DNA of 28,644 nt from a virus: positions 1 through 28,644 of the IMG/VR virus record IMGVR_UViG_3300046467_002804; one strand, written 5' to 3'. Numbering within the stretch: the first letter of the stretch is position 1; each line of letters opens with the position of its first letter. Both the position numbers and the translations under genes were made by a program. Positions 1 through 7,201 of this stretch are shown here, one piece after another. Below the pieces are notes generated by a model, which worked only from the letters and a program-made list of their open reading frames with translations, was not told the origin of the DNA and did no database searches.

Positions 1-626
1 ATCTTGTCGATGATTAAGCTAGATTCAGCTATGTTTTTTACTTTGGTTATTATCCTATCTGCTCCACCCATAAAAGAATAATGCCACCCGGCGTTCCTGA
101 CGAAAGGAACCGTACCTCTCTCGTCCCTGAGTGTCTGAGGGCTGGGGAAATCCCCTAAGCAAGCCATTACTGGCCCTCTCCATAGCTGGGCTTGTTTGCA
201 GTTCACAAAATAGTAGAATAAATCCTGTTCAAATCCTAGCCATTTCCATTTTCCTGAATTTGTCAGCGCTGAGGCTATAGCTGGTGGCTTTGGTATCTCG
301 TCGATATCAGACACCATTATAGCATCGCCTTCTTTCGCGTTAGTTAGGCCTCTCATGATGCAATTCCTTTGGAAGTTTTCTGGTTCCCAAATACCTTGAT
401 AATTGTTGTAGTCGGGGAGGTCTTCGACCTTTACGTGAATAATCTTATCCATGTAATCTGAATACATGTCTTTATTTTGTTCGAGAATAAATTCCTTGGG
501 GCTGCCCGTGTGGGTAAGGTTCGCCTCAACTATAACAAATTTATCTACGACTTCGTTAAGTTCTTTTAGCCTTAGCTCTAAGAGCTCAAGCTCGTTAAAA
601 AATGTAAAACAATCATATACTTTCAC
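1..626 (-). CDS. Glycosyltransferase family 17-like protein (C-terminus beyond left edge)
   Basis: The reading frame is open from a GTG start at 626 to the left edge (about 208 codons). The start overlaps the TGA of the upstream epimerase gene (GTGA). It resembles GT17 (beta-1,4-mannosyl-glycoprotein N-acetylglucosaminyltransferase-like) proteins: the N-terminus runs VKVYDCFTFFNELELLELRL, an acidic SDIDEIP motif lies near residues 106-112, and NAGWHYSF near 178-185. The complete gene at 3463-4305 has the same motifs in the same order, so the two are diverged paralogs. Presumably it adds a sugar to a surface or virion glycan; substrate unknown. The family is clear, the role is inferred. Confidence 0.8.
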   Translation of the reverse strand, partial: MKVYDCFTFFNELELLELRLKELNEVVDKFVIVEANLTHTGSPKEFILEQNKDMYSDYMDKIIHVKVEDLPDYNNYQGIWEPENFQRNCIMRGLTNAKEGDAIMVSDIDEIPKPPAIASALTNSGKWKWLGFEQDLFYYFVNCKQAQLWRGPVMACLGDFPSPQTLRDERGTVPFVRNAGWHYSFMGGADRIITKVKNIAESSLIIDK

Positions 627-1717
627 AATATTTTCTTTAGTTTATTTATTATATTAGTTGATGTCTCTCCGTCTCCCAGCCATTTCTCGCGGTCATGGGT
701 TTCTTGAGCGTCTCCATAGGTATCTATAAACTGGTAGCTTTTGAACCACGTTGATTTACCGCACTGGTTCTTGCTGTTTACGTCAATCATGACAGAGCAT
801 CCATTGTTTACGGATTGCGGTCTTTCCGCATAATCTCGTGGGACCAATACGGGCGTCTCGAGTAGGGCTGGTTCTTCTTGTGCCGTCCCCGAGTCTGAGA
901 TAATAAATTTAGAATGATATTGAAATTTTATAAAATCTACGTAAGACATTAAATCAATAATTTGAATACCCTTTGTGCTTATTCCAAAATTCTCTATATG
1001 TTCTCTTGTCCTTTTAAAGTCTAACATTTTTACCGGAATCTTGTAAATTTTTGATAGTGTCTCCGCGTATTCTATTATATTTTCCAATCTATTTTTATGT
1101 TTAAAGTTTTCAGGCCTGTGTATATCCATTAATATATGAGAGTTTTCTTTCGGTCCCAGATTTAAACTAGAAAGAATTTTTTTACAGGGCTCAACAATGG
1201 TATTTCCTACAACAAAAATATTTTCTTCAGGTAAATTTTCTTTTATTAAGTTTTGTTTGTAGTCCTCATGATAGACGAAATGATAATTTGAACAATGGTC
1301 GCATACTGTTCTATTTATTTCTTCTAGCATCTTTTTATCTCCCGATCTCATGCCAGCCTCAATGTGACCTATCGTATACCCCTCCTTTCTTAAGGGGAGC
1401 GCAGAGCAAACAGAATTAGAGTCGCCAAGGAACAATATCATATCTGGCCTAATGTTCACCATCCTGATGAGCTTAATTAGATTTACCGAAAGTTCCGATA
1501 GCTGATGAAAGTGTTCTTTACCAGAACTTCCTACTGATAGGTTATAGTCTGGTTTTCTTATTTTTAGCTCCTTAAAGAACACTCCCGATAAAAGTTCGTC
1601 GTAGTGTTGCCCAGTATGGATTAGTATATGATTAAAGTTTTTATCAAGCTTCTCGAATATCTCAGACATTCTTATGAAGTCTGGGCGGATTCCTGTAATT
1701 GTTAGTACTGTTTTCAT
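623..1717 (-). CDS. wecB: UDP-N-acetylglucosamine 2-epimerase (WecB/NeuC-like)
   Basis: 364 aa, close to the usual length of about 375. It interconverts UDP-GlcNAc and UDP-ManNAc, or in the hydrolysing NeuC branch releases ManNAc. Visible family motifs: GIRPD at 9-13, TGQH at 35-38, HIEAGMRS at 118-125 followed by LEEINR at 131-136 (the two conserved glutamate regions), DIHRPEN at 198-204 (the conserved His/Arg of the nucleotide site), and SDSGTAQEEP in the C-terminal half. It sits inside a glycosyltransferase cluster and overlaps the GT17 fragment by 4 nt. Epimerising and hydrolysing forms cannot be separated by eye. Its product could feed ManNAc-containing glycans or nonulosonic acid synthesis, the latter matching the NeuA-like gene at 22501. 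Confidence 0.88.
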   Translation of the reverse strand: MKTVLTITGIRPDFIRMSEIFEKLDKNFNHILIHTGQHYDELLSGVFFKELKIRKPDYNLSVGSSGKEHFHQLSELSVNLIKLIRMVNIRPDMILFLGDSNSVCSALPLRKEGYTIGHIEAGMRSGDKKMLEEINRTVCDHCSNYHFVYHEDYKQNLIKENLPEENIFVVGNTIVEPCKKILSSLNLGPKENSHILMDIHRPENFKHKNRLENIIEYAETLSKIYKIPVKMLDFKRTREHIENFGISTKGIQIIDLMSYVDFIKFQYHSKFIISDSGTAQEEPALLETPVLVPRDYAERPQSVNNGCSVMIDVNSKNQCGKSTWFKSYQFIDTYGDAQETHDREKWLGDGETSTNIINKLKKIL

Positions 1718-1732
1718 TGCACTTGTTGAGTC

Positions 1733-2572
1733 TCAGTGGATGCTTTGGTATTTAGAGTCTAAAAGGCAGTTCACTCGCCAGCCCTCTTCTTTCTTCGTCG
1801 AGTTGTCTAAAATATTTTTATTAAACTGAAACCTATTGCGGGATTCGGAGTTTTGGTAAGCCTCAAGGCCATGGAAGAGGTGTACAACCATGGGGTCGTT
1901 AATTAATTGTATCTTCATGCCCTTTTTGTTTGCCCTGTGCAGAAGCTCATCATCGTCAAAGCCCACTCCGTTCGCATATCTTTCGTCAAATCCGCCTAAA
2001 TCATACAGATCTTCCTTTGTGATGCATGAGGCAAAATGATAACAAACTTGCCGGAGAGGAAAATGATTATACCAGCAATTGGTAATACCAACTGTATCGC
2101 CGACTTTTGTCTCGAATCTATCTATTGTTTTTCGCACAAGGGGGGCAAATTCTGAAGTCTCTGGAGAAAAATTTATGATTTCTTCTGTCACTTCTTCTCC
2201 AGCTGCCCAGCAGGCAAATGTATTATAGACATTTTTTTTGGTTATTTCCTCCGCTATGGTTAGCACTGGCCCGACGTGTATGCATTCGGGGTTTTGGATT
2301 ATTATCTTGTCTGCTCTTGAGTTTCTAAATGCTATATTGAAGGGGACGCAGGGGTTTATGTATGCTTTTTCTTCTGGGTTTATTCTTATCAAGTTTATAT
2401 CAAAAGAAAAATTATTTACTATATCTTCTAGTCTATGTTCTTCTTCACTTGCGTCGTCCACCACGACAACTTCGAAGTTTTTTGTCTCATACTTATCCAA
2501 GACTTCTAGAGTCTTCATGAAGAGAGGTTTCCTGTTGTAATAGGCAATTGCTATTGATAAGTCGGGGATCAT
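1733..2572 (-). CDS. GT-A fold glycosyltransferase, family 2-like
   Basis: 279 aa. The N-terminus has the GT2 pattern: a beta strand followed by AYYNRK (residues 10-15), then VVVVDDAS (35-42), where the paired Asp contacts the nucleotide-sugar. The C-terminal half has LGGFDERYANGVGFDDDEL (192-210), typical of GT2 acceptor-side loops. It is a paralog of the next gene (2574-3473), sharing a CVPFN/CVPYN block, IIQNPE, and GGFDE...GFDD in the same order, so a tandem duplication is likely. Only 1 nt separates the two genes. Sugar and acceptor unknown. Confidence 0.85.
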   Translation of the reverse strand: MIPDLSIAIAYYNRKPLFMKTLEVLDKYETKNFEVVVVDDASEEEHRLEDIVNNFSFDINLIRINPEEKAYINPCVPFNIAFRNSRADKIIIQNPECIHVGPVLTIAEEITKKNVYNTFACWAAGEEVTEEIINFSPETSEFAPLVRKTIDRFETKVGDTVGITNCWYNHFPLRQVCYHFASCITKEDLYDLGGFDERYANGVGFDDDELLHRANKKGMKIQLINDPMVVHLFHGLEAYQNSESRNRFQFNKNILDNSTKKEEGWRVNCLLDSKYQSIH

Positions 2573-2573
2573 T

Positions 2574-3473
2574 TTATATTTTTAGTGGGGTTTGCTCGTT
2601 CTCTGCTCTCCATCCGTTTATGCGTTCTGGCAAAAATAAACTATTAAATGCCATTTGGTTTCTTATAGACCTACTAACTGTTTCTTCTGGCGACCAGTGC
2701 CCAGAAGCACTGTCATGGTATTGGTGTATGCAAAATGGAGAATCTACTATTGTTCTGTCCATTTTTTTTCTTCTTATTCTGGTGATAAACTCATTGTCGT
2801 CAAAACCAAGTCCATCCGCAAAGGCCTCATCAAACCCGCCAAGATCATAAAGATCTTCTCTCATCATGCAGCTCAAAAAATGATACTCGGCTTGCCTGAA
2901 CTTAGAATGATTATACCAAGAATATAATGAGTTAACGTCACAGTTTCTTTCTTCGTATGGGCTAAATAAATAGTTTACATCGGCGACTAGTTTAGTCAAT
3001 CCGTCCGCTTCTAGGCATGCCTTTTTTAATTCGGGAAGTTTTTCAGGGCCTATAGAATACGCTGCAAACGTGATGTATTTATTTTGTTTTATATTTTCGT
3101 TACAGAACGTAAGTACGTCTCCGACATGTAAGGACTCAGGGTTTTGTATTATCACTAAGTCTCCAGTCGCAATTTGAAAGCCCTTATTGTAAGGTACGCA
3201 AGAATTTGTATGTAGTTTTTTTTCTTTTTCTATTTCTATCACCTTGATGGGAAAATTAAATTCGTTAGTAAGGTGAGGCGATATTTTTAATTCTGGATCA
3301 CTGCCATCATCAACTATAATTACTTCAAAATTTTTGTAAGAGCTTCTGTTAATCGAGCGCAGAGTGTTTAGCGTAACTTCTGGGCGGTTGAAGTAAGCCA
3401 TCACCACTGAAATAAATTTTTTTCCCGGAGAGGATGTCGGGTTTTTAGGTGGACGATATACTTTAGTTTTCAT
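2574..3473 (-). CDS. GT-A fold glycosyltransferase, family 2-like (paralog)
   Basis: 299 aa. GT2 features: FISVVMAYFNRPEVTLNTL (about 20-38), VIIVDDGSD (51-59), and a late GGFDEAF...GFDDNEF block. It is about 20 residues longer at the N-terminus than its neighbour, with a Pro/Lys-rich leader before the first strand. The start overlaps the 3' end of the upstream GT17 gene by 11 nt, and the stop lies 1 nt before the next start, so translation is probably coupled. Predicted cytoplasmic; no membrane segment seen. Sugar specificity cannot be read from the sequence. Confidence 0.85.
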   Translation of the reverse strand: MKTKVYRPPKNPTSSPGKKFISVVMAYFNRPEVTLNTLRSINRSSYKNFEVIIVDDGSDPELKISPHLTNEFNFPIKVIEIEKEKKLHTNSCVPYNKGFQIATGDLVIIQNPESLHVGDVLTFCNENIKQNKYITFAAYSIGPEKLPELKKACLEADGLTKLVADVNYLFSPYEERNCDVNSLYSWYNHSKFRQAEYHFLSCMMREDLYDLGGFDEAFADGLGFDDNEFITRIRRKKMDRTIVDSPFCIHQYHDSASGHWSPEETVSRSIRNQMAFNSLFLPERINGWRAENEQTPLKI

Positions 3474-4305
3474 GTTCGGTTAGGCTTGGCGGACAAAAAT
3501 CAAAAAAACTTCTATCATTAACCCACTCTCCTTTCCTTGCTGTAATAAAATTTATTTCTCCTTTATTTTCTTTCGAAAAGTCAAGAAACCTTAATTTTTC
3601 TTGAGAAAAGGGACTTTTAAGTTCTTTTATTGCTTCGTGCATTATTTTTTTCCAGCTAGAAAGCACTTTCTCTTCCTCTCCTTCCGGCGTTTTGCTTCCT
3701 TCTGCTATGGATTCTCCCTTTAATTTCAGTTTTTTTGCATCGTCCCCGAAGTAAGAGTAATGCCACCCACCGTTTTCTAGTCTCAGTAAATAGTCTTTTT
3801 TGTTTCTGAGCTCTTGGACAAAGGAGTCCTCCTTTTCTAGGAGTAGCTCCCCCATGACGCAGATAGAGCCTGTCACACACTTGTTACTAAATAAATTATT
3901 GCGATGCAAGAAAAACATTTGATTTAGAGCAATCACCCTACTCACTCGAATGAAAAAATTATTATCTAAAACCGTGTTCATGTTAGGTATCTCATCACAG
4001 TCTGAAAAAATTATTAAATCTTCTGGCTGAACAAAGCTTTTCAGGGCTTTGCCTACATGTACTCTGTGTTCGTTTTCTTTTCCCCAGCCATCGTTAGCTA
4101 CTAAGTCTACTTGGCGATAGTCTATTTTGTTTTCGAATTGTTTGAATTCTTTATTTTGCCAGAAGATTGGTTCACGATCTCCGCCTAAGTGTTTTTGTTT
4201 CGCTTCAACTATTACAAATTGATCAACCTTTTCGTACAGCTCTTTAAGTCTTAGGAAAGCTAACTCGAACTCATTGTAAAACATAAATGAATCTACAATT
4301 TTCAT
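3463..4305 (-). CDS. Glycosyltransferase family 17-like protein
   Basis: 280 aa, apparently complete. GT17-like landmarks: N-terminal KIVDSFMFYNEFELAFLRL, FVIVEAKQKH near 30-39, SDCDEIP at 101-107 (the acidic motif expected to bind metal or nucleotide-sugar), and GGWHYSYFGD at 179-188. The ATG overlaps the TGA of the upstream GT-B gene (ATGA). It is a paralog of the partial gene at 1-626; the cluster order GT17-epimerase-GT2-GT2-GT17 looks like repeated local duplication. Similar GT17 genes occur in other phage and bacterial surface-glycan clusters (recall, not searched). Confidence 0.82.
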   Translation of the reverse strand: MKIVDSFMFYNEFELAFLRLKELYEKVDQFVIVEAKQKHLGGDREPIFWQNKEFKQFENKIDYRQVDLVANDGWGKENEHRVHVGKALKSFVQPEDLIIFSDCDEIPNMNTVLDNNFFIRVSRVIALNQMFFLHRNNLFSNKCVTGSICVMGELLLEKEDSFVQELRNKKDYLLRLENGGWHYSYFGDDAKKLKLKGESIAEGSKTPEGEEEKVLSSWKKIMHEAIKELKSPFSQEKLRFLDFSKENKGEINFITARKGEWVNDRSFFDFCPPSLTEHEN

Positions 4306-5267
4306 ACTAATCGGTTTAAAAAGGTCCCCAGTTTATTTGTTTGTTCTTCGTTATTTATTAGTTCTCTTATTGTGGCTGCACATTTTCCTTGAAGGTATTC
4401 TCTGTAGTCTTTACTGTCTATTAGGGCTTTAGCTTTACAGGCAAAGTCCCGTGAGTCTTCAAAATATAGGCACGTTTTGTTTTCTACGGCCCAGTTTTCG
4501 TAGCTTTTGTTTTTTGATAATGCCGAGCTTAGGAATACTGGTCGTCCACAGGCCATGCTTTCTATTATTGTGTATCCGTATCCTTCTAGATTTTTAACAT
4601 GAAGAGTCGCTAAGCTGTCGTGCATTTTTTTTACAACGTTTTTTTTCTCTAAGCCTTCGCAAAATTCAAAATCTATAAAGTCAACAGCTTCTTTTAGTGC
4701 TTGGGAAAATTCATACTCTTTTGGGAAATTGCCCTCATAATCGTTTATGTAGGAGTTAATTTTATTACATTCCGTTGGTCCCCCGAATGAAAAAGAATCA
4801 TAATCGACCCATGGCCTGTAGTAAAGGTGATTAATTCCGTGCTTTTGACAGAGAGTAAATGCTAGGTAGTCCGCGCAGAGATAATTTTGTACCAGATACC
4901 AAGGGTAAGCTTCAGCCCAGTAATCGTTCCCGCTATAGAATGCCAGCTTACTGCAATGCTGCAGGTGCGGCCATATTTCATTTAGTATTTCAAATTGATT
5001 TTCGTAAGCTGTTATAAAAATAATTTCTGGTTTTATTTCTAGGATTTCTTCTTTATTGAGGCACCTTACGTTACTTGGAATGAAGTCTTGATCAACTTTT
5101 TCTTGACTCCAGCTTTCATTCCATACGAAATCCTTGATAGGAGGCTTGGGGCGATGTTGGATGTTATAATCCTTCGAGGGTATAATCATCGTATGACCAA
5201 GCTCATCGAAGGCTTTGGCCATGTTTTTGCTTAAATTTAGATGTATGTCAGGAAAGAGTACATTCAC
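4302..5267 (-). CDS. GT-B fold glycosyltransferase (GT1/GT4 superfamily)
   Basis: 321 aa from a GTG start at 5267, chosen because it gives the natural first strand MNVLFPDIHLNLSKNMAKAF. The C-terminal half holds the GT-B nucleotide-sugar signature LEGYGYTIIESMACGRPVF (about 228-246), with the E..G....E pattern of retaining GT4-type enzymes. The N-terminal domain is poorly conserved, as expected for the acceptor side. A TTGATT-N16-TACCCT promoter candidate ends 6 nt before the GTG. It overlaps the downstream GT17 gene by 4 nt. Acceptor unknown. Confidence 0.8.
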   Translation of the reverse strand: MNVLFPDIHLNLSKNMAKAFDELGHTMIIPSKDYNIQHRPKPPIKDFVWNESWSQEKVDQDFIPSNVRCLNKEEILEIKPEIIFITAYENQFEILNEIWPHLQHCSKLAFYSGNDYWAEAYPWYLVQNYLCADYLAFTLCQKHGINHLYYRPWVDYDSFSFGGPTECNKINSYINDYEGNFPKEYEFSQALKEAVDFIDFEFCEGLEKKNVVKKMHDSLATLHVKNLEGYGYTIIESMACGRPVFLSSALSKNKSYENWAVENKTCLYFEDSRDFACKAKALIDSKDYREYLQGKCAATIRELINNEEQTNKLGTFLNRLV

Positions 5268-5273
5268 CCAGAA

Positions 5274-5301
5274 AGGGTAACACGGTGTAAGGGGAAATCA
5301 A
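5274..5301 (-). promoter_or_regulatory. Candidate promoter for the 5267 gene
   Basis: On the minus strand TTGATT (5301-5296), a 16-nt spacer and TACCCT (5279-5274) lie 6 nt upstream of the GTG at 5267. The same TACCCT box with TTGACA occurs at 15195-15223. If used, the transcript starts at or near the start codon. Confidence 0.35.
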
Positions 5302-5589
5302 TTATTTTTTATTTAAATTATCAATTTTTTCTTCAAGCCTGTCAAATCTATCGTTCATACGCTCTGAAAACATCTTGAAGTCTTCCTTGCTGACGTATTC
5401 TTTGGGGAGAGAAAGGGCTAAAGAGTTGTGCTTTTCCCTTAGTTTGTCGATGTCAGTGTGATGTTTGAGCATTAATTCGTGGTGCTCCCCTTTAATTTCA
5501 TTTAGTATCCCGAGAACCATCTTAAAAACCCATCCGCCCATGAGGGTAATTACTCCAACGGCTATGTTAACGAGAATTTGGTAATCCAT
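5302..5589 (-). CDS. Small membrane-anchored coiled-coil protein
   Basis: 95 aa. One N-terminal hydrophobic segment (about residues 6-27) is followed by a charged, heptad-rich helix (28-95) ending RFDRLEEKIDNLNKK. Small phage proteins of this form, with a YVSKEDF motif before a final coiled coil, are common and of unknown function. The shape would also fit an inner-membrane spanin or holin-associated protein, but nothing proves it. Its ATG is preceded by a GTGTAA-N8 motif nearly identical to that of the 35-aa gene just upstream. Confidence 0.7.
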   Translation of the reverse strand: MDYQILVNIAVGVITLMGGWVFKMVLGILNEIKGEHHELMLKHHTDIDKLREKHNSLALSLPKEYVSKEDFKMFSERMNDRFDRLEEKIDNLNKK

Positions 5590-5597
5590 GATAGTAA

Positions 5598-5603
5598 TTA
5601 CAC
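5598..5603 (-). promoter_or_regulatory. GTGTAA start-proximal motif
   Basis: Minus-strand GTGTAA exactly 8 nt before the ATG at 5589, preceded by a T-run. The 18 nt from TG to the ATG match the region before the 5717 start at nearly every base. Confidence 0.4.
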
Positions 5604-5609
5604 AAAAAA

Positions 5610-5717
5610 TTAATCAAGTTTATCTTTATCTTTCCACGCCCACCATATCGTCCCTGCAAACATCAACGCTAACGGAACACCAAATATAATGATTACAACA
5701 ATAGTTTCATTTTCCAT
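5610..5717 (-). CDS. 35-aa single-pass membrane microprotein
   Basis: ATG at 5717 to TAA at 5610. One transmembrane helix covers about residues 5-28 (VVIIIFGVPLALMFAGTIWW), followed by a short charged tail WKDKDKLD. It lies between the lipoprotein terminator and the coiled-coil membrane gene, and has the same GTGTAA-N8-ATG upstream motif as the latter, which supports it being expressed. Function unknown; small phage membrane proteins include holins and lysis regulators, but no family is recognised. Confidence 0.6.
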   Translation of the reverse strand: MENETIVVIIIFGVPLALMFAGTIWWAWKDKDKLD

Positions 5718-5725
5718 GATAATAC

Positions 5726-5731
5726 TTACAC
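5726..5731 (-). promoter_or_regulatory. GTGTAA start-proximal motif
   Basis: Minus-strand GTGTAA exactly 8 nt before the ATG at 5717, directly after the T-run of the terminator at 5731-5759. Part of the set described in the findings. Confidence 0.4.
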
Positions 5732-5759
5732 AAAAAAAAGGCCCCATGAAAACATGGGG
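5731..5759 (-). terminator. Rho-independent terminator after the lipoprotein gene
   Basis: On the minus strand CCCCATG, loop TTTT, CATGGGG (5759-5742) is followed by CC and eight T residues. It lies about 20 nt past the stop of the lipoprotein gene at 5782 and closes the nrd transcript. Confidence 0.85.
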
Positions 5760-5781
5760 TTTGTATTGGTGTTTATTTTAT

Positions 5782-5982
5782 CTACTTTTTCTTAGTAGTT
5801 TTCGTTGCCGGTTTTAATTCGGCGCTAATAAATGGTACAGTAATGCTTGCGCCTTCTGTGCCAACCGAAGCCCCAACTAGGGAGCTTTCGTTAGCCTCTG
5901 GGCCAACGGTTACCGTACTCGAACATGCCGACATTGCAAATAGCAACGTCCCGACAGCTAGTGTTGTTAGTGTTTTTTTCAT
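5782..5982 (-). CDS. Small secreted lipoprotein
   Basis: 66 aa. The N-terminus is a bacterial lipoprotein signal: MKK, a hydrophobic stretch TLAVGTLLFAMS, and a lipobox ending in Cys20 followed by Ser-Ser, which predicts an outer-membrane-retained lipoprotein. The mature part (about 47 aa) is Ser/Thr/Val-rich and ends in a basic TKTTKKK tail. It starts 5 nt after nrdB and is followed by a strong terminator. With the two membrane genes downstream it could be part of a lysis (o-spanin-like) or envelope-modifying set; this is inference. Confidence 0.72.
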   Translation of the reverse strand: MKKTLTTLAVGTLLFAMSACSSTVTVGPEANESSLVGASVGTEGASITVPFISAELKPATKTTKKK

Positions 5983-5987
5983 TTATG

Positions 5988-6998
5988 TTAAAAATCATCC
6001 TTTAAGACGCCAGAGCTTTGATAATCTTTGACTTTTCTTTCAAAGAAGTTGGTCATGACTTGGGTATCTATTACTTCGCTGAGCCAAGGAAACGGATTTT
6101 CAGTACTGTCAAATCTATAATCAATACCAATGCCCTCCAAGCGTCTATTGCCGATATATTGCATATAATCAATAAACATATCAGCATTAAGCCCGAGAAT
6201 TCCTCTAGGTAAAACATCTTTTGCATACTCGACCTCCAGTTCTACTGCTTTTTTGATGTGCCTTATTGTTTCGTCTTCGAACTTTTTTGTCCACACCGAT
6301 GGGTTTTGTTTTTTAATTTCATTTATTAGGTAGGTTCCAAATTGTATATGTAAAGTCTCGTCCCTTAAGGTATAGCGAATCTGATCTGAAAGTCCCGGCA
6401 GTTTATTTTGTCTACCTAGAGCCAAAAGCATGGCAAATCCGCTAAAAAAGAACGTACCTTCACAGATGATATAGAATGTAATTAAATTCCGTAAAAATTC
6501 TTTTTTTCCCTCAACCGATTTAGTGGAAAAATCTGGGCGAGTAACATCGGTGGTTATTTCCATCAGAAAATCGTCTTTAGCTTTGATACTGGGTATGTTT
6601 ATGTAGGCTTCGTAGACTTCACTTACTTTTAAGGAGTAAGAGTCACAGCAAGTGACAACTGTCCAGTTGTGCAAGGATTCTTCGTAAGCTTGCCTTAATA
6701 TATATTGGCGACATTCTGGGTCAGTTACGAATCGGTTGACTGACAGTAACAGGTTATTGGCAACTAAGGATTCTGAACCCGCGAAAAAACCTAGACATCT
6801 TTTAACCAAAAGTTTTTCGTCCCCTGTCAGGGTGTCGTTCTTCCATTGATCAACGTCTTCGCTCATGTTCACTTCCGCTGGGGACCAGTTGTTTGCTACC
6901 CCTTTTAGGAATAAGTCCCAAGCAAATTCGTGTTTATGGGGTAGGATCTGGTTTACCCCTGCTGCTTCTTCTCCTAGCAATAATCCTGTTTTACTCAT
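5988..6998 (-). CDS. nrdB: Ribonucleotide reductase R2 (beta) subunit, tyrosine-less, class Ic-like
   Basis: 336 aa. Makes and stores the oxidant that starts radical transfer to NrdA for dNDP synthesis. All six metal ligands are visible: E76, E107, H110, E180, E214, H217. The spacing 31-3-73-34-3 equals that recalled for the Chlamydia trachomatis class Ic R2 (E89, E120, H123, E193, E227, H230). The position four after the first His, tyrosine in class Ia/Ib and Phe127 in Chlamydia, is Val114. The first ligand is Glu rather than Asp, also as in class Ic. A Trp (W38) and C-terminal Tyr326 remain for the transfer path. The ATG overlaps the stop of the 67-aa gene (TAATG). The cofactor is therefore probably a dinuclear metal oxidant (Mn/Fe or Mn/Mn), not a tyrosyl radical. 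Confidence 0.95.
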   Translation of the reverse strand: MSKTGLLLGEEAAGVNQILPHKHEFAWDLFLKGVANNWSPAEVNMSEDVDQWKNDTLTGDEKLLVKRCLGFFAGSESLVANNLLLSVNRFVTDPECRQYILRQAYEESLHNWTVVTCCDSYSLKVSEVYEAYINIPSIKAKDDFLMEITTDVTRPDFSTKSVEGKKEFLRNLITFYIICEGTFFFSGFAMLLALGRQNKLPGLSDQIRYTLRDETLHIQFGTYLINEIKKQNPSVWTKKFEDETIRHIKKAVELEVEYAKDVLPRGILGLNADMFIDYMQYIGNRRLEGIGIDYRFDSTENPFPWLSEVIDTQVMTNFFERKVKDYQSSGVLKDDF

Positions 6999-7201
6999 TA
7001 GTTGTTTTTAATTCTATTTATCCTTTTCTCAGTGTTAATCCAGTCTATTCCGCTTCTAGCAAAATCTTGGCAATGTTCTGCAAACATTCCGTCCATCTCT
7101 ACTTTTCTTGAGCCTAAATATACGTGTAGTATTATAGCAAGATTGTTTTCTCCCTCTCGTTCGGCTTCTTTGGCTAATATTTCTATTTGTTTATTATTCA
7201 T
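6998..7201 (-). CDS. 67-aa protein encoded between nrdA and nrdB
   Basis: Start taken at the ATG at 7201, which overlaps the nrdA TGA (ATGA); a longer reading from 7216 would run into nrdA. It ends in a TAATG junction with nrdB, so three genes are translationally coupled. The protein is mostly helical and charged (NNKQIEILAKEAEREGENN) with a FAEHCQDFARSGIDW block. No family recognised. Placement suggests an RNR-associated accessory role or a passenger phage gene. Confidence 0.75.
   Translation of the reverse strand: MNNKQIEILAKEAEREGENNLAIILHVYLGSRKVEMDGMFAEHCQDFARSGIDWINTEKRINRIKNN

Noticed and set aside
466-657. Rightward 63-codon ORF in the left end
   Set aside because: Antisense shadow of the GT17 and epimerase genes, low-complexity Ser/Leu composition, no start signals.
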